Assembly (NCBI GenBank): GCA_016764015.1
Contig: JAESSR010000022.1
Location: 1-6,529, forward strand
DNA from: Phycisphaerales bacterium
GTDB taxonomy: Bacteria > Planctomycetota > Phycisphaerae > Phycisphaerales > UBA1924
DNA: 6,529 bases
Reading direction: 5' to 3'
In this document: piece by piece, positions 5,562-6,529 of the stretch
Layout: every line of letters begins with the position of its first letter
How positions within the stretch are numbered: position 1 is the stretch's first letter
Made by a program: the position numbers and the translations under genes
Notes under the pieces: model-generated
Database searches by the model: none
Seen by the model: only the letters and a program-made list of their open reading frames with translations
What the model was told of the DNA's origin: nothing

Positions 5562-5592
5562 AAAAAACCGATCGCAGGCAAACGCGATCGGT
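5562..5592 (-). terminator. Intrinsic terminator downstream of the sigma factor gene
   Basis: Read on the minus strand, ACCGATCGC/GCGATCGGT arms (plus-strand 5567-5575 and 5584-5592) form a 9-bp stem with an 8-nt loop. A run of T follows (six A on the plus strand, 5562-5567, one of them within the stem). It sits 51 nt after the sigma stop codon and 58 nt before the folK start codon. Confidence 0.85.
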
Positions 5593-5605
5593 CAAGAGAG
5601 AACTG

Positions 5606-5634
5606 TGTATATCAGCGATGTACATCAACATCAA
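5606..5634 (-). promoter_or_regulatory. Candidate sigma-70-type promoter for folK
   Basis: On the minus strand TTGATG (5634-5629) and TATACA (5611-5606) are separated by exactly 17 nt; each matches 4 of 6 consensus bases. Transcription would begin near 5599, directly ahead of the hairpin at 5592-5567. It is the only plausible promoter seen between the sigma gene and folK, but the terminator in its path makes its use uncertain. Confidence 0.35.
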
Positions 5635-5643
5635 AGAGATGCG

Positions 5644-6498
5644 TTAGTGTGTTTTCATCGGCTCAAGCTCACGCATCCGATGCTGCATCTGAGCTTTGAG
5701 CCTGGCAAGGATCGAAGAGTGCATCTGTGAAACACGCGACTCAGAGAGATCAAGGGTTGTCCCGATCTCTTTCATCGTCATGCCTTCGTAGTAGTACAGC
5801 ACCACGATCAAGCGTTCTGCACGGGTGAGCCCTTTGGTCATCAGCTCTTTGAGATCCTGCTTCTGGATCAGCTTGACCGGACTGGTCTGGTGCTCATCCT
5901 TGATGACATCAATCTCGCGGAGCTCGCGCGAGCCCTCAGACTGGTAGCACTTTCGGGTGATGCTGGTGACAGAAACCGAGCTTGAATCTCGCTTGAACTT
6001 GATAAACTCGTTCTTGTCAATCTCCAGACGATTGGCGACTTCTTTGTCGGTCGCCTTGCGTCCAAACTCCATCTGGATCTGCTGCTTGGCGGCTTCAACC
6101 TTCGATGTACGATGACGCACCAGGCGGGGCACCCAGTCCATCGAACGAAGCTCGTCGAGAATCGCGCCCGTGATCCGCTGGGCACAGTATGTTTCAAACT
6201 TCACCCCGCGCTCAAGGTCATACGCATTGATCGCATCCATGAGCCCAAAGAGCCCTGCGGACATCAAGTCCTGGAGATCAACCTCGTCGGGTAATCTCTT
6301 GTAGATGCGTTCTGCGTTGTACTTCACGAGATGCAAGAAGGTCTCGATGAGAAAGTTGCGGAGCTCATCGCTCGGCTCGTCCTTGTACATCCGCCAAACA
6401 TCAGGCATAGGTATATCGTCAAACTGCGTTGGCAGGTTGCTTGGTCTCGCATGCTCTACTGAGCTGCGTGATGAATACTTTGATCTCATCGCAGTCAT
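5644..6498 (-). CDS. FliA/WhiG-family RNA polymerase sigma factor (sigma-28 type)
   Basis: ATG 6498-6496 has an excellent ribosome binding site, AAGGAG at 6511-6506 with 7-nt spacing; the stop is TAA 5646-5644. The 284-residue product has regions 2, 3 and 4 and no region 1, as in the FliA/WhiG group. Region 2 (about 45-115) includes LVKYNAERI, VDLQDLMSAGLFGLMDAI and RGVKFETYC. GAILDELRSMDWVPRLVR (111-128) is a hallmark of the group. Region 3 follows at about 129-165 with the FGRKATDKEVANRL element, and region 4 (about 212-275) has a helix-turn-helix at MTMKEIGTTLDLSESRVSQ. It directs RNA polymerase to a dedicated promoter set, flagellar in many bacteria and developmental or stress genes in others. 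No flagellar or anti-sigma gene is in the window, so the regulon is open. An N-terminal extension of about 35 residues is polar and unassigned. Confidence 0.92.
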   Translation of the reverse strand: MTAMRSKYSSRSSVEHARPSNLPTQFDDIPMPDVWRMYKDEPSDELRNFLIETFLHLVKYNAERIYKRLPDEVDLQDLMSAGLFGLMDAINAYDLERGVKFETYCAQRITGAILDELRSMDWVPRLVRHRTSKVEAAKQQIQMEFGRKATDKEVANRLEIDKNEFIKFKRDSSSVSVTSITRKCYQSEGSRELREIDVIKDEHQTSPVKLIQKQDLKELMTKGLTRAERLIVVLYYYEGMTMKEIGTTLDLSESRVSQMHSSILARLKAQMQHRMRELEPMKTH

Positions 6499-6529
6499 TG
6501 GTCGGCTCCTTGACCCTTGACACAAGTTG

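Noticed and set aside
5599..5625. dif-like palindrome near xerC (TGTATATCAGCGATGTACA)
   Set aside because: Only a 4-bp TGTA/TACA symmetry; no 11-bp Xer binding arms, and dif sites need not lie near xerC.
1..6529. CRISPR array, transposon ends, tRNA or rRNA genes, toxin-antitoxin or defence cluster
   Set aside because: Read through on both strands; no spaced direct repeats, terminal inverted repeats with a transposase, cloverleaf sequence or defence domains were found.

Overview
The window reads as ordinary chromosomal DNA from a Gram-negative-type bacterium, most likely a member of the Planctomycetota (perhaps class Phycisphaerae). This placement is inferred, not proven. It rests on three things: two lipoprotein genes with clear lipoboxes, a FliA/WhiG-type sigma factor beside housekeeping genes with no flagellar genes in view, and two small proteins I cannot assign to a family. 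GC content is moderately high. Most starts are ATG with GGAG- or AGAGG-type ribosome binding sites, and several genes end at textbook intrinsic terminators.

Layout. Bases 1-167 are the 3' end of metK (S-adenosylmethionine synthetase), closed by a terminator at 189-216. Then comes a leader of about 200 nt with two competing hairpins, followed by a 91-residue helical protein of unknown function (417-692). Bases 693-1065 hold no convincing gene. They contain an 11-bp direct repeat, a small hairpin, a very strong terminator (774-814) and a possible sigma-28-like -10 element. A large lipoprotein with a six-bladed TolB-like beta-propeller follows (1066-2628). Next is a probable operon: a second lipoprotein with a fold resembling TolB-N/CsgG (2764-3561), a 111-residue unknown protein (3572-3907) and xerC (3981-5003). 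On the minus strand, converging on xerC, lie a FliA/WhiG sigma factor gene (6498-5644) with its own terminator, then folK (5503-5030).

How the parts relate. MetK, FolK and XerC are housekeeping functions: SAM synthesis, folate synthesis and chromosome dimer resolution. The two neighbouring lipoproteins together resemble the two halves of TolB, a propeller and an N-terminal alpha/beta domain, carried on separate envelope-anchored chains. That is the most interesting biological suggestion here, but it is inference from sequence patterns. The most unusual nucleotide-level points are the xerC terminator written into the last codons of folK, two mutually exclusive 7-bp stems ahead of the 91-residue gene, and a promoter-like sequence firing straight into a terminator-type hairpin ahead of folK. 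I found no CRISPR array, insertion sequence, tRNA, rRNA, defence cluster or other clearly new multi-gene system.
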